From Bondarzewia mesenterica (taxonomy: Eukaryota > Basidiomycota > Agaricomycetes > Russulales > Bondarzewiaceae): 64,000 bases of DNA. Position numbers and translations under genes: made by a program. The notes under the pieces are model-generated. The model had not been told where the DNA came from, did no database searches, and saw nothing but the letters and a program-made list of their open reading frames with translations. The stretch spans positions 62,001 to 126,000 of the forward strand of contig SGPL01000005.1 in the NCBI GenBank assembly GCA_004802705.1, read 5' to 3'. How positions within the stretch are numbered: position 1 is the stretch's first letter; the number at the start of each line of letters is the position of its first letter. This document shows, piece by piece, positions 11,802 to 22,708 of the stretch.

Positions 11802-14478
11802 ATGCCGCCCGGCACTGGTTCGCCTGATCCCACTTTCACCCTCCGCGCCGCCTCCCTCGCGCGCATCCACAATATTCTCTCCTTCGCCGCGTTCGCCAGC
11901 GCGCTCTGCATAGGCTGCTCACTGCATTATAAGAAAATCGTGAAGAATGGCGTCTCTGGCTGGCCAGAAGAATGGTTCCCGAGCGTCTCTGCAACGTGAG
12001 TTCCCAACTTGAACATTGTAGTTGACCAGTCACGACGCGTACCTTTCTCACCGTGACGCTCACTGTGCTGATCTATTTTTGTTTTTAGGATTGGGGACTG
12101 GTACCCCGAGAGGAATATATTCCAGATATTGATCGCTCTCAACTCTGGTACGTGTCTCCATCTGAACTTCTCCGTTCACGTTCGTGCATCGAACCGCGAT
12201 CCCAGGCCCTCGTTTCGCCGTCCTCTTCTTCACCTATCTACAGACGCGAAAATGCCTTTCCATCATCTTACCTACCGTCTATCCTTCTCATCACCGGCAT
12301 CGTTCGCACACTCAGCTGCGGTGGCTGGGTGTACATCACATCCAGCGACGACCATGATGTGCATGATGTTTTGATGATCCTGTACATTGTTTGCAACATA
12401 CCATGGATGTGGAGCAACACGAAGTTGGCCAGTGGGAAGGCGCGCAGACGGAGGTATGTGGTCGTTTTTGCTTTGTGGCCGCCCAATAGACTGGATTTCA
12501 TGTAATGTATCATTATTCTTCAGGACCTTGATCGCCTCGTCGTAAGTTACTTATCCAGAAATTTGCCCGTTGATATCCAGCGGCATGAATTCATTCATAT
12601 ATGCGCAGGTTTTGGCTTGCCCTTATACCCATGATATACTTCTTCATCCAGCACAAGGTTCATCGCATACCCGGCGGTCAGTTTCCATCTCCGTTGCGCG
12701 CATCAAAACCATCTCATCGGTTAACTTTTCACAGCCTACACTTATTACAGTTTCTTCGAATGGTCCCTCATTCTTTTCGACGTCCTGTACGACTCTGTGT
12801 CAGAAACTGAATTCCGCGACAGCGGTTTGCAGGTGAGCATAATATCCTGTGTACGGCACAACCGATACAATCATCTGAACCTCACCTGTGCGTGCAGGTT
12901 TTGATCGGGACAGCTTTGGACGGCCAAAGCAATGAAATGTATACTCGTACTCATCGTCTCGCCTGAATGAATGAAATTACTCATGATAGAATTTCTGCAT
13001 GCATGACATTTTCAGACGTGCGCCAGTGCAAATAGAAAAGGCATCAGTTGCCGTAGCTGATGATGTTCAAAATTCCGTGAAAGAGTCCAAGTCTTCATCA
13101 GTTTCGGTCTCGGAGATACCTCTGGAAGGCTCCAAGCAAGTTGCCACTATGTCGTTCTTGTCGGCTGGTCGTCCGTTCCTCAGCTTTCTTGCTGATGTCT
13201 ATTTATGTATGTCCTCTTCCCGTATGTTCAATTACGCTCTGACAATGTCTAACCACACACTCCTTTCGACTATGGAACACCGATAGCCTACCAATCTTGG
13301 ACCGTATTCACAGCACTTCCTATAACTCTGTTCTACTTCTCCGTGTGGGAGCTCGCTTTGGCAGGTCCCGAATTATCTACCCTCTCGACATTATCCCCGA
13401 TCTTCCTCTCTTCCTCCACACTCCTTTCATTTTCTCGTTCACGCACCGGGCGTGCTGTGCTCGCGGCAATCAGCGCTGCAGCTGGCATTGGGACGTGGTG
13501 GACTACAAGCATGTGGACCCGGCTTGGGGGTGTCATGGTGGGCGTCATCACTGGTCTGATGAAGTGGACTGTAGAATGGGAAGAGGGAAGTGCATACCAT
13601 GGTGTTGGTAGGTGTATCTGTGTCATGTTCCTCAGGAAGGGCCGGCTGAATTCGCGATGTAGTATTCTTGTTGGGATTGATGGTTTCGGCCCTTTCGAAG
13701 CATATGAACCATGGCAATAATCCAGGTACGTGTAGTATATGTGTCGATTATTTTTATGCTTTCTCATGAAATGATGGTAGGCTGGCCGGTTGTCAATGAA
13801 GCCACTGGAGGCCACCACAAGCCCATCCTCTTCATGTCATTCCTCGCGATTCTGGAGCTGCTCACTCGACCATCCTCATCTCTATATCCCTCCTCTCTTT
13901 CAGCGGATAGTGCTCCAGCCCAATCCTCTCCAAAAACTGGCTCTCCTGTAAAGTCTCCACCTCGTGCCAAAGCTGGCCCTTGGCTCCCTTCCGCACTTGC
14001 ACTCGGCGCACTAGTTTACTCTCTGCACGAGAGGCTGACAGACCCTAGCACACTCATCGTTTGGTCTTGGACCGGATACCCCCTCACAGGGCCATCACCG
14101 CATGTTCATGCACCATTCACGCTGGTCGCGCAGGCCTTTGGCGTCCTACTCGTCCTCTTCGCTTTCTCCACAGATGCACATTCACCGAATCCTTTGACAC
14201 ACCCGTTGTGGTATGCCGTGGGCGCTGGAAGCTCATATGTCCTGTACGCATACAAAGATTGGCCAGGATACATAGGCGGGCTCGTGCACGCGGTCTTCCT
14301 CATGTCTATCACGCCTCAAGTCCTGCAAAACGCCGCGGCGGCGGCGAAAGGGCGCGTGGCGAGGGTGTACACAACGGCCTGGGTGGTATGGATTGTCTTC
14401 TTGTTCACAGGGACATTCACGGTCGCATATGCGTTCGTGCCAGGCGCGTGGTCTTTCAGAGAGCGTACCAATCTGTGA
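11802..14478 (+). CDS. CWH43: CWH43-like GPI-lipid remodelling membrane protein, C-terminally truncated
   Basis: About ten exons. The N-terminal half is a Frag1/DRAM/PGAP2-type module: RAASLARIHNILSFAAFASA, NSGPRFAVLFFTYLQTR, GIVRTLSCGGWVYITSSDDH, YTYYSFFEWSLILFDVLYDS. The second half is the PGAP2IP-like multi-pass region: YQSWTVFTALPITLFYFSVW, YHGVVFLLGLMVSALSKHMN, HGNNPGWPVVNEATGGHHKP, ending FTVAYAFVPGAWSFRERTNL. Yeast Cwh43 installs ceramide into GPI anchors in the ER/Golgi and has a further C-terminal endonuclease/phosphatase-like domain, which is absent here. The frame stops at TGA 14476-14478. However, a good intron (14475-14538) would continue the frame as ILSSQLILLTPAFQW straight into the G-alpha coding frame. 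A one-base break lies in an A run at 12249-12252. Confidence 0.85.
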
Positions 14479-14656
14479 GCCCACAGCATTCTCTGATCAA
14501 TTATTTAACACTATTTATGACTTCCACTCCCTGTGTAGGATACTGTCATCCCAGCTCATCCTGCTCACGCCCGCGTTTCAATGGACCGCTCTCTCCCGTC
14601 CTCTTTCGGCTCGTCTCCCGGCCCTGCCTACTGTCCCACGTCAAACGCGCCTACAC

Positions 14657-17500
14657 ATGTCCGCCGTCCTCGCCTTCACGACCCTCCTCGCGCTTCTCGC
14701 GCCTCTCGCGCGCTCGCCTTCCCCCATCCCGGCCCCCCCGCCGGACGAGACGGACGAGGCGCGCGAGGCACGGGTGCGCGCGGAACTCGAGGCACGCAAA
14801 GTGTCCGACCAGATCGACGAGCAGATCAACCAGGAGAGGCTCGCGGCCAAGAAAGGTCCAAAACCCGTCAAGATCCTCCTCCTCGGTACGTGCCCGCCCA
14901 CCCCTTCCTATTCTCGCGTTTGATACCCGCGTGGGTCCGCGGAGGCTGATCGACGCTCCTTCGTTACATCTACGCCTTCTACGCCTTGCGTCCCTTGTTT
15001 TCTATTTATGCGTGTGTGTGTGTGGGATCGCACAGGCCAGAGCGAATCAGGTGCGTTTTATTTATTTATTATTTCAATTCAATTCATTTGCGAATCGCGT
15101 TGCGGCGGGATGTGCTGAACTGGGGGGCTCACAGGAAAATCGACCACCCTGAAAAGTACGTCCCTCGAACCTTTCGCGCGACCGTCGAGTCTGAACGTTA
15201 ACCTTGAACGAACAAACGAAACGACGGATATGACCTACCGCAACCCCGCGCCCAACCAGATTTCCAACTCATGGCTTCTCCCAAGGTCAGGATGCCTACC
15301 CTACAGCACTGCTCCCATATTCCCATTTCACTTCACACTTCTGACCGCGTGGGCATCTCGCCCCGTCTCCCCAACCAGGCCTTCCGCGCAGAACGCGTGA
15401 TCTGGCGCGCCATCATCCAGCTCAACGTCGTGCGCTCGATCCATCTCATCCTGGACATCCTGTCCGAAGCGCAGCGACAGCAACAGCAGTCGACCTTCCT
15501 CTCCTACGGTTCCTCCTCGCGCGGGCTGGCCGATCGCGCGCCGGCGCTCCCTCACCTCTCCGCGGAGCATCTGCGGCTCAAGATGCGGCTCTCCCCTTTA
15601 GTCCAGGTCGAAGACGCCCTCGCGCGCAGACTCTCCGCCGCGCGGCCGCGCTCGGCCCATTTTGCGGCGCTCGCGGCGCATCTGGCGCTGGAGGACGTGT
15701 TTGGGGGACGAGGGAGAGTATGGCAGGGACGAGCGCGCGCGCGTGCGGATGCAGGTCGCAAGGGAGGTGGAGGTCAATTCGTGGTCGGGGTGGAAAGGAC
15801 GGCTCGGGAAGCTCGTTGGGGCGGGGGCGAAGGAGGGCGAGGAGGAGGAGGACGACGGGATTGATTGGGACGATCCGCACGATCCGGGGAGGATCATTCA
15901 TATGTGCGGAGATGATATGAAGAAGTTGTGGGCGGATCCCGTGACGCATCGGTTGTTGAGTGCCGAGGGGCTGCGGTTGGAAGAGATGTCGGGATTGTGA
16001 GTTTTCCATTTTTTTCTCTATTCTCCTCTGCTTTACTGTACTTTCCGCCTTTCTTTGGTGCTTGTCTTGAGGTGATGTGCGCGCGCGCGTTCGGAGCGAG
16101 CTGACGTTGCGCTGAAGCTTTTTGGATTGTCTAGATCGCGTCACGTCGCTGCGATATGTCCCTTCAGATGGTGCGTTTTTCCACGCGCGTTCATGAGCTC
16201 AAAATCGTCGTTCAGTTTGACGCATGATTCTGTGTCTTCCTTTTGCCAGACGATATCCTGCGGGCCCGTATCAAGACTCTGGGCGTGTCGGAATACCGCT
16301 TCACTCTGTCTTCCAGTCAGTCTCTCGTCGATTCTTTTCACTCTCGTCGCTTCAGCAACCCCCCCAAAAGGCCTTGCTCACCCATGCGAATTCTCACACA
16401 CACACAGATAATCTTCTGGGATCTGAATGGCGTGTGTTCGACGTCGGGGGACACAGATCTTGTGTGAGTGTTCCCTTCTTGCCCGCGCATGCGAGTGACC
16501 GTCGGCGTGTGTTGTCGAAGCTGAATGGCCTTTGTGTCACCGTGTCATAGCGAGGTGGGTCGTTCGAGGCGTTTGCTGCGGGACGAGATTGATTTGACGA
16601 CGGGTGTTTTCGGTCAGCCGCGTGGGTGCCCTTCTTTGATGACATGGACGCGATCATTTTCCTGGCACCTCTGAGCCCGTTTGACCAAGTCCTCGAGGAA
16701 GACACGAGCGTCAACCGCCTGGTGCGTGCGTCTCCCCCTCTCCCTTCCCACCTCAATCTTCCCCTTCCTCTCCCCCTCACCGCCGCCTCATCTCACCCTC
16801 ACCCGCTATCGACCGACAGGAAGACTCGGTGGTCCTGTGGAAGTCGATCGTGTCGAACCCGCTGCTCGCCAAGACGAACGTCGTCCTCTTCCTGAACAAG
16901 TGCGACATTTTGAAACAGAAGTTGGCGGCCGGCGCGCGGTTCGGGCGCTACATCACCTCGTACGGCTCGCGCTCCAACGATTATGAGACCGTGACCTCCT
17001 GTGCGTGCCTCCGTCCCCCTCCCTTTCTCCTTCGATCCTAATTGACACGCCCCCCTCCCCTTCTCTCCTCCTTTCTACCCGGTTCGCGTTGTCCATGCAG
17101 ACGTGAGGCGCAAGTTCGCCGCGATATTCAAAGAGCTCTCTCCCTCCCCCGCCCTCTCTTTTGTCATTTTACTTCCGTCACGGTACGTACCCTGATTTCT
17201 CCTTCCCCCCCATCTCCATGATGAGCCCACCCCCCGTCTGACGGATACCAACATCGCACTCATCGTGTACTTATTGTGGGACGCGCGACTTTCTTCTCCA
17301 GGATACCAAGGCGACGCACCTGATTCTCACCGATGGTGCGTGTCTATCCCGATCCTCCTTTCGTCTATGTGGTTGGCTCGTCGGATAGCTGACGGATTCG
17401 ATTTCTTCCTGCCTTTTTTCTTTTCTTTTTTGGGCGCGCGCGCACAGTCACGGAGGCGGTCATGCGGGAGAACCTCAACAAGTCCTCGCTCATCATCTAA
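14657..17500 (+). CDS. Atypical G-protein alpha subunit
   Basis: Many exons. The start is taken as MSAVLAFTTLLALLAPLARS; there is no Gly2 myristoylation signal. The P-loop is KILLLGQSESGKSTTLKNF, built from three exons. Switch I reads DILRARIKTLGVSEYRF, switch II DVGGHRSCRAAWVPFFDD, the NKxD motif is VVLFLNKCDILKQKL, and the TCAT-like region is CHFTSVTDTKATHLILTD, ending NKSSLII. A long acidic insert (EEEEDDGIDWDDPHDPGRII) lies in the helical domain. This layout matches the large, multi-copy G-alpha proteins of mushrooms rather than canonical Gpa1-3. The catalytic switch II Gln is His, and the Mg-binding Thr of switch I is Leu. A 4-nt microexon (16551-16554) restores SCRAAW. One-base breaks lie at the G run 15703-15707 and the C run 17146-17150. 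Confidence 0.9.
16551..16554 (+). other. 4-nt microexon in the G-alpha gene
   Basis: Between the switch II exon (ending DVGGHRSC at 16463, donor GTGAGT) and the next exon (starting at 16618 after GTCAG), the bases CGAG are flanked by TCATAG before and GTGGGT after. Including them gives SCRAAWVPFFDD, which matches the family's S-x-RAAW pattern. Skipping them gives a shorter segment with two residues missing. Confidence 0.65.
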
Positions 17501-17879
17501 ATCTAAATAGAACGTGTTCGGCGCTTCCGCTTCAGCTTCGCCATCCCCGCCCTCTTGTTTTTGCTCATCTAGCACCTCGGTGCCCCATGTAACACCCAAA
17601 ATCTACCGTGTTTCTTTTTTTTGCTCTCGCATATCCCCCCTCTCCCCTTCTTCCTTTCTTCGTTTTCTCAAATCGATGCGATCGGAATGCGCGTCGGAGG
17701 GAATGGCTTCTTTTTATTTATTTATTTAAGTTCGGTTCTTTTTTATGTACCTGCTTTGTTAGTCACTTGCTGAGGAAGTGGCCGTGTCCGCGTCCCGTCG
17801 TCTGCTCTGTTTGATGTTCGATTGTAGAAGTAGCGTCGATTATAATATTACCTTACTTGGGTCCGCGTTCGAGTCCACG
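17501..17879. other. 3' region of the G-alpha gene
   Basis: T/C-rich sequence with a TTTA tetranucleotide run (about 17710-17730), consistent with a 3' UTR. No gene is supported. Confidence 0.5.
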
Positions 17880-18218
17880 ATGATGGCGGGGCGGCCGTTG
17901 GAAGAATTGGATGTTGACGCGGACGGATGGAGTCTGATGGAGTGCTCAGTGCGACGCATGAGAGAATATAGGGATTCAAGCTCAGACGCGTACCCTCAGC
18001 TTGCTCTCCGCCACCACCATCCATCTCGTGAGCTCAAGGCGACATTTGCTAGCACCGAAATGACCCGCAACGGCGCCTCTCTGCTGCCTCCCCCTGTGTC
18101 CGACTTCGCTGTCGTACCCATCGACGCACTGGCCCTACTGGCCGCCGCGCTGCTCAAGCTCGGCGTCACCGACGTGACAGCATCGAGGCTCCTCGATTCC
18201 GTTCGACAGGAACCGTGA
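17880..18218 (+). CDS. Hypothetical protein (about 112 aa)
   Basis: An uninterrupted frame beginning MMAGRPLEELDVDADGWSLM and ending DVTASRLLDSVRQEP. Third positions are G/C-rich, as in the neighbouring real genes, and the C-terminal part (DALALLAAALLKLGVTDV) would form a helix. No domain is recognised and no intron is needed. It could be a small real gene or the extended 3' region of G-alpha. Confidence 0.3.
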   Translation: MMAGRPLEELDVDADGWSLMECSVRRMREYRDSSSDAYPQLALRHHHPSRELKATFASTEMTRNGASLLPPPVSDFAVVPIDALALLAAALLKLGVTDVTASRLLDSVRQEP

Positions 18219-18569
18219 TTAGTCTCCCGGGGGCAGAGTAGCCACTCGTCAACCTTCGTGCCTCAGGATCCTCCTAACCGTGATGAAAAAAAGGGGAAAG
18301 ACGAGCGCGGAAACGCGTGACGCCCTTTTGAAACGTGAGTTTCTCGAACTCATCAGTTGAGTGCGGCCATTGTGAACTGAATGGTCTACATACTCTTTTT
18401 GAAAAGAAAAGAAAAGTCGCGTCTGAGCCAGAAAAGACTCGGGACGGCTCGATCGATATCCCTCCCTACGAACATTTTTCATCGAGCATCTTGAGCCTCC
18501 CATGTCACCCGACCCGAAATCCCAAGAACGGCGGCGCCGGCTGTGTGCTCTCGCGAGAGCTGCCTTTCC

Positions 18570-18893
18570 GGATGGCAACGTCCCCGATCCTTACTAGTTC
18601 ACCAGCGTCTTGGCTCGACCGGTTCGGTGACGACACTGACAAGAGACTGCCGTTCGTTCTCTCAATTCATAGCTTCCCATGTCAAGGCGAGCCGACCTCT
18701 TGCGCGACCGCCTCCCGCCCCGTCCACCGTTCATTCCAAAGCTGTCAAAGCTGTTGGGGGTGCTTCAGAAGAGTACCAAGTTCGTCTATACAATGGGACA
18801 CTCTTGTGTGAGCCAAACGGGTCAGATGGGGGACTTTCGGAGCATGATGAAGAGTTATATCCTTCATATCCCTGGTACTTACTGGTGCTATAA
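18570..18893 (+). CDS. Doubtful small ORF, possibly frame-broken
   Basis: Two overlapping plus-strand frames look partly coding: MATSPILTSSPASWLDRFGD (from 18570) and, further on in another frame, ASEEYQVRLYNGTLLCEPNG to about 18890. They might be one small gene joined by an intron or broken by a one-base error. No family is recognised. Confidence 0.2.
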   Translation, partial: GWQRPRSLLVHQRLGSTGSVTTLTRDCRSFSQFIASHVKASRPLARPPPAPSTVHSKAVKAVGGASEEYQVRLYNGTLLCEPNGSDGGLSEHDEELYPSYPWYLLVL

Positions 18894-19555
18894 TAATATT
18901 TGGTGATTCGCGGTGCCCGGGATGTGTCTCTGCGAGGTGTCGCCACCCTCGAAGGGCGTTTCTGGGCGCGGAGATATCACGGGCATGGACGCTTTCGTTC
19001 GCGGGGCTGCGCACTGCGCATCCCCAGCGCGATGTCTTCGCATGCGGCCATACATACCACGTAGTGCGAGTCAGTTCGCTCTAGGGCGCCCTTCAAGTTC
19101 CGTGTTTTTTCCATGATGTTCGACCGACGTGTTCTTTGCTTGCAACCAGGCTGCACTCTGAATCGGGAGGCAGTTGGTCGTCATCGTGGTGACGTCAAGA
19201 CAGGAAAGGTCGCCAAATTTGGAACACCCCAACAAAATTGAGACACGTGATGATGCCCCAGCGGGTGCCCTGGCAGAATACGCGCGCGGAGGAGAGAAGA
19301 AGGCAAGAGAAAAAAAGTGGAGATGCAGATGGAATGCGGAGACGGTTGGGGAGGACTTGGTGAGAAGGACGGAATGGAGATGGAGCGCGGAGGGAGACGC
19401 TGGAGCTTGGCTCGGGCGGGGAAGGGCTGAGGTTTGTCCCCAACGCGTTGTGGGAGTATATATAAAGTCTGAGAGACGCGAAGTTCTCGGCCACTGCCTC
19501 CCTTCCCTTCCTCCTTCACCTCCACGCCCTCCCCCCTACCCATTTCCATTCCGCC
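18894..19555 (+). promoter_or_regulatory. Promoter and 5' leader of the desaturase gene
   Basis: No coding region is supported. A clear TATA box (TATATATAAA) lies at about 19457-19467, roughly 90-100 bp before the ATG. It is followed by a C/T-rich leader that runs to the start codon at 19556. This is a textbook arrangement for a highly expressed fungal gene. Confidence 0.6.
19457..19467 (+). promoter_or_regulatory. TATA box of the desaturase gene
   Basis: TATATATAAA about 90-100 bp upstream of the OLE1 start codon, followed by a C/T-rich leader; a canonical core promoter element for this gene. Confidence 0.6.
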
Positions 19556-21368
19556 ATGTCAACTGTCTATCCTTCACGAAAGACTCCCCCGCCCGAGATG
19601 GCGCCTTTCACCCCTCCGTTAACTCCGCCCGAGTACAAGACAGATCCTGACACCATCCCCGCCGACCTCAACATTCCTGACAACTACGTTGACTACACAA
19701 TCAAGTCGACCAAACCCCTCCCCCCGATCACTTGGGATAATTTGTTCCAGGAGCTCAATTACCTCAGCTTGTCCATCCTCACTATTACTCCCGCCATCGC
19801 AATCTATGGCGCGTTCACGACGAAGCTGAGATGGGAGACCGCCGCTTTCGCTGTCTTTTATTACTTCGTTACCGGGCTTGGTACGTGTTCCGTCTTTTCC
19901 CGTAGCGGCTGCGGCTGCTGCGCGTGGCGTTTGGATGGCATCCGTGCACGGCGTATACATCAACATTAGCCCTTCCTCCGACACACCCGTTCGTTCTATT
20001 GAGGCTCAATGAGCGATTCGGGAGCTGTCAACTGCCGCATAAATCTCATTTTTAAGTCGCATGCTGACCGAGTGTTTCCAGGCATCACTGCCGGCTACCA
20101 CCGCTTCTGGGCACATCGCGCCTATAACGCGTCAAAGCCTCTGCAGTACTTTCTTGCTATGGCAGGCGCGGGCGCCGTTGAAGGATCCATAAAATGGTGG
20201 TCCCGTGGTCACCGCGCGCACCACCGCTACACCGACACCGAGCTTGACCCATACAACGCTCACAAGGGTTTCTGGTGGTCGCACGTCGGTTGGATGCTCG
20301 TCAAACCTCGCCGCAAGCCCGGTGTCGCCGACGTCAGCGATCTCAGCAAGAGCGAGGTTGTCAGGTGGCAACACCGGTGGTACATCTGGCTTATTCTCGG
20401 CATGGGCTTCGGGGTCCCCACTCTCATTCCTGGACTACTGTGGGGTGACTGGCGAGGCGGATACGTCTATGCGGCTGCAGCGCGTCTGTGCTTTGTTCAT
20501 CACAGCACTTTCTGCGTCAACTCNCTCGCNCACTGGCTTGGTGAGGCGCCGTTCGACGACAAGCACACTCCCCGCGACCATGTGATCACGGCTTTTGTGA
20601 CTATTGGCGAGGGATACCACAATTTCCACCACCAGTTCCCGATGGACTACAGGAATGCCATCAAGTGGTACCAGTACGATCCTACCAAGTGGTTCATCGC
20701 GCTCTGTGGGAAGCTGGGTCTTGCGTCGCATCTCAAGGTAAGCTTTCGTGACTTTTCACAGTGGCTGCCATGTTCAATATAGTCGTTCCAGACATTCCCT
20801 GATAACGAGGTCAGGAAGGGCCAGCTGACGATGCAGCTGAAGCGCTTGCGTGAGACTCAGGACGGCTTGCTCTGGCCTCAGGATACTGTTGACCTTCCGG
20901 TCATTTCTTGGCAAAGCTGTGAGTTCTCGCCTCGCGTTCTTTGTGAATACCTTCTCATGCCTCTTCCACAGTCCAGGAGCAATCCGAGAAGCGACCTCTC
21001 ATCTTGATCGCTGGGTTGATCCATGACGTTTCTTCTTTCATGGAAGAGCACCCTGGCGGACGCCATCTCCTTGTCAAGAACATCGGGAAAGACGCAAACG
21101 CCTGCCTTCTTTGGTGGCGTATACGACCATTCCAATGCTGCACACAACGTATGTTCGGCAGCTTTTCTTTTGGTTATTGATCTCATCTGGTTGATCTCTT
21201 CAGTTACTATCCATGATGCGCGTTGGCATTCTGCACGGTGGGCACCCTCATGGGTTGGAAGACAAGTCCATCCCACCATCGCAACGCCTGCGCGTCGCCC
21301 GGCATAGCGAGCTTTCTAGTCCTTACAGCTCCACAGCGTGCTCGGACGGCGAGGGCATGCTCGGTTGA
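19556..21368 (+). CDS. OLE1: Delta-9 acyl-CoA desaturase with C-terminal cytochrome b5 (OLE1)
   Basis: Introduces the first double bond into stearoyl/palmitoyl-CoA at the ER membrane. The N-terminal region is Pro-rich, then come membrane segments ([20 protein letters not shown]). The three di-iron His boxes follow: [27 protein letters not shown] and [14 protein letters not shown], plus the usual NSLAHWLG stretch, which contains two N bases (20524, 20530). A cytochrome b5 domain at the C-terminus has the heme ligands in [11 protein letters not shown] and [10 protein letters not shown], so electrons come from an internal b5 as in yeast Ole1. There are five exons; the last intron precedes [13 protein letters not shown]. 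One extra base near 21101-21106 breaks the b5 frame. The stop is TGA at 21366-21368. Confidence 0.95.
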
Positions 21369-22699
21369 GCTGCCTGTTAGCGTCCGTTGTACGCGCGGAT
21401 TGGATTCTCTATTGCATGGTTTGAGATTTTTTAGACGTCCTCACTTTCTAGCTTTGATATGGACAATGCGTCTTTCGCGTGAGAGTGATGGTTGGGGAGC
21501 AGGACACGACTTTGAACGACGAAAAAGATGATTAGACCGAGCGAAACACTGTTGAGGGTACCTTACTTATTATACGTACGTATGGGTACCGGTCATTGTG
21601 CTTTTTGTTCGTTTTGTGTCTACATTTGCATGATAATGCTTTGTTTGCAGCTGTAATCGATACCTTTTTTTGCCTCACCGCACAGAATGACTGTCTTCTG
21701 TGGAGGTCGTAATGAAGACTACTTTTTTGCATCCTGCGTGTGATGCTGCACTCTGCATATGTCCCAAAGTGTGTCAAAGAACAGTCAGCTGCCCACACTT
21801 GTTGCGTGCCATGGTGAGTACATACTTATGATTGCGTCTCTTACTACTTGCACCGCGCGCAGAGGAAGGAGCACCACTATTGATTGTCTTTCCAGGTAGG
21901 TTGAACCTACTCGAGAAGCGCCGCCCGCGGCGGCGGAGCAGCTTGCTCGGATGCTATTTCCTTTTTGATGTAAGTTGTCATTCATTTAGTGTAAGTCTCT
22001 CTAGTCCGTGGTTTTGCGTAAGGTTTTGTGCGAGAAAGCAGTTACAAATATTCCTTCTTGTTGATTGGTATCAAGGCATCATTCGGTAAGAGATCATCAA
22101 GGTTGTTATCGTACAGTGGGATAAGTAATACGGCCTGAGATGGCGGAGAAAAATTCGCAGATTGCATGTCGTAGAAGTACAGAAGTAATCAGAATTCGCA
22201 GTATGAGAAAATTGGCATAGTTTTCTGTGTGGATTAATGGTAGAATGAGCATAAGACGTGCATTAATGGTAGCAATGAGCGTACCGAGAAAGCCGATGCA
22301 TCAGTCAGAGTCCACAGTAGTGCGAAGGACCTTCTTGCCTTGTAAATGGGCTGGTGCTGTGAATCCTCTCTTCTTCGAGGGTGATTCGGGTGTGCGTGGT
22401 GGACGCTGTAGAATTGTGAATCAAAGCAAAACTGTTTGGTAGGCGAGCTCACCAATTACGTGAATTGGTGTTTGCGTTCTTGGTCCCCAGAACGCCAATC
22501 AAAAATTGTCTGATTTGATTTCACGATAGATAAGGGAATTGTCGTGGATGGCTTAGATGCGAGTGACTTGAAGAGAGCAGACGAAATCAGCTGCAGTAGA
22601 GGCGCGCAGGAGGTGAACAATTAAGCAGAGTTGAACACGCATTCAGGTGACAAGATGTGTGGCTCTGTTCACGTCCAGACTCGACGAGCTAAGCCATCG
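21369..22699. other. Intergenic, about 1.3 kb, no gene seen
   Basis: No supported coding region. A short imperfect tandem repeat (ATTAATGGTAGAATGAGC-type unit, twice, about 22233-22282) is the only structure noted. The interval separates the core-gene block from the accessory block. Confidence 0.45.
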
Positions 22700-22708
22700 A
22701 GCCATCGA

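Noticed and set aside
14061..15152. 363-codon open frame across the end of the CWH43-like gene and the start of G-alpha
   Set aside because: It is out of frame with both real genes, Arg/Pro/Ser-rich and without motifs; a GC-rich shadow ORF.
21369..22699. Transposon in the 1.3-kb spacer after the desaturase
   Set aside because: No transposase-like frame, terminal repeats or target-site duplication; only one short imperfect tandem repeat.
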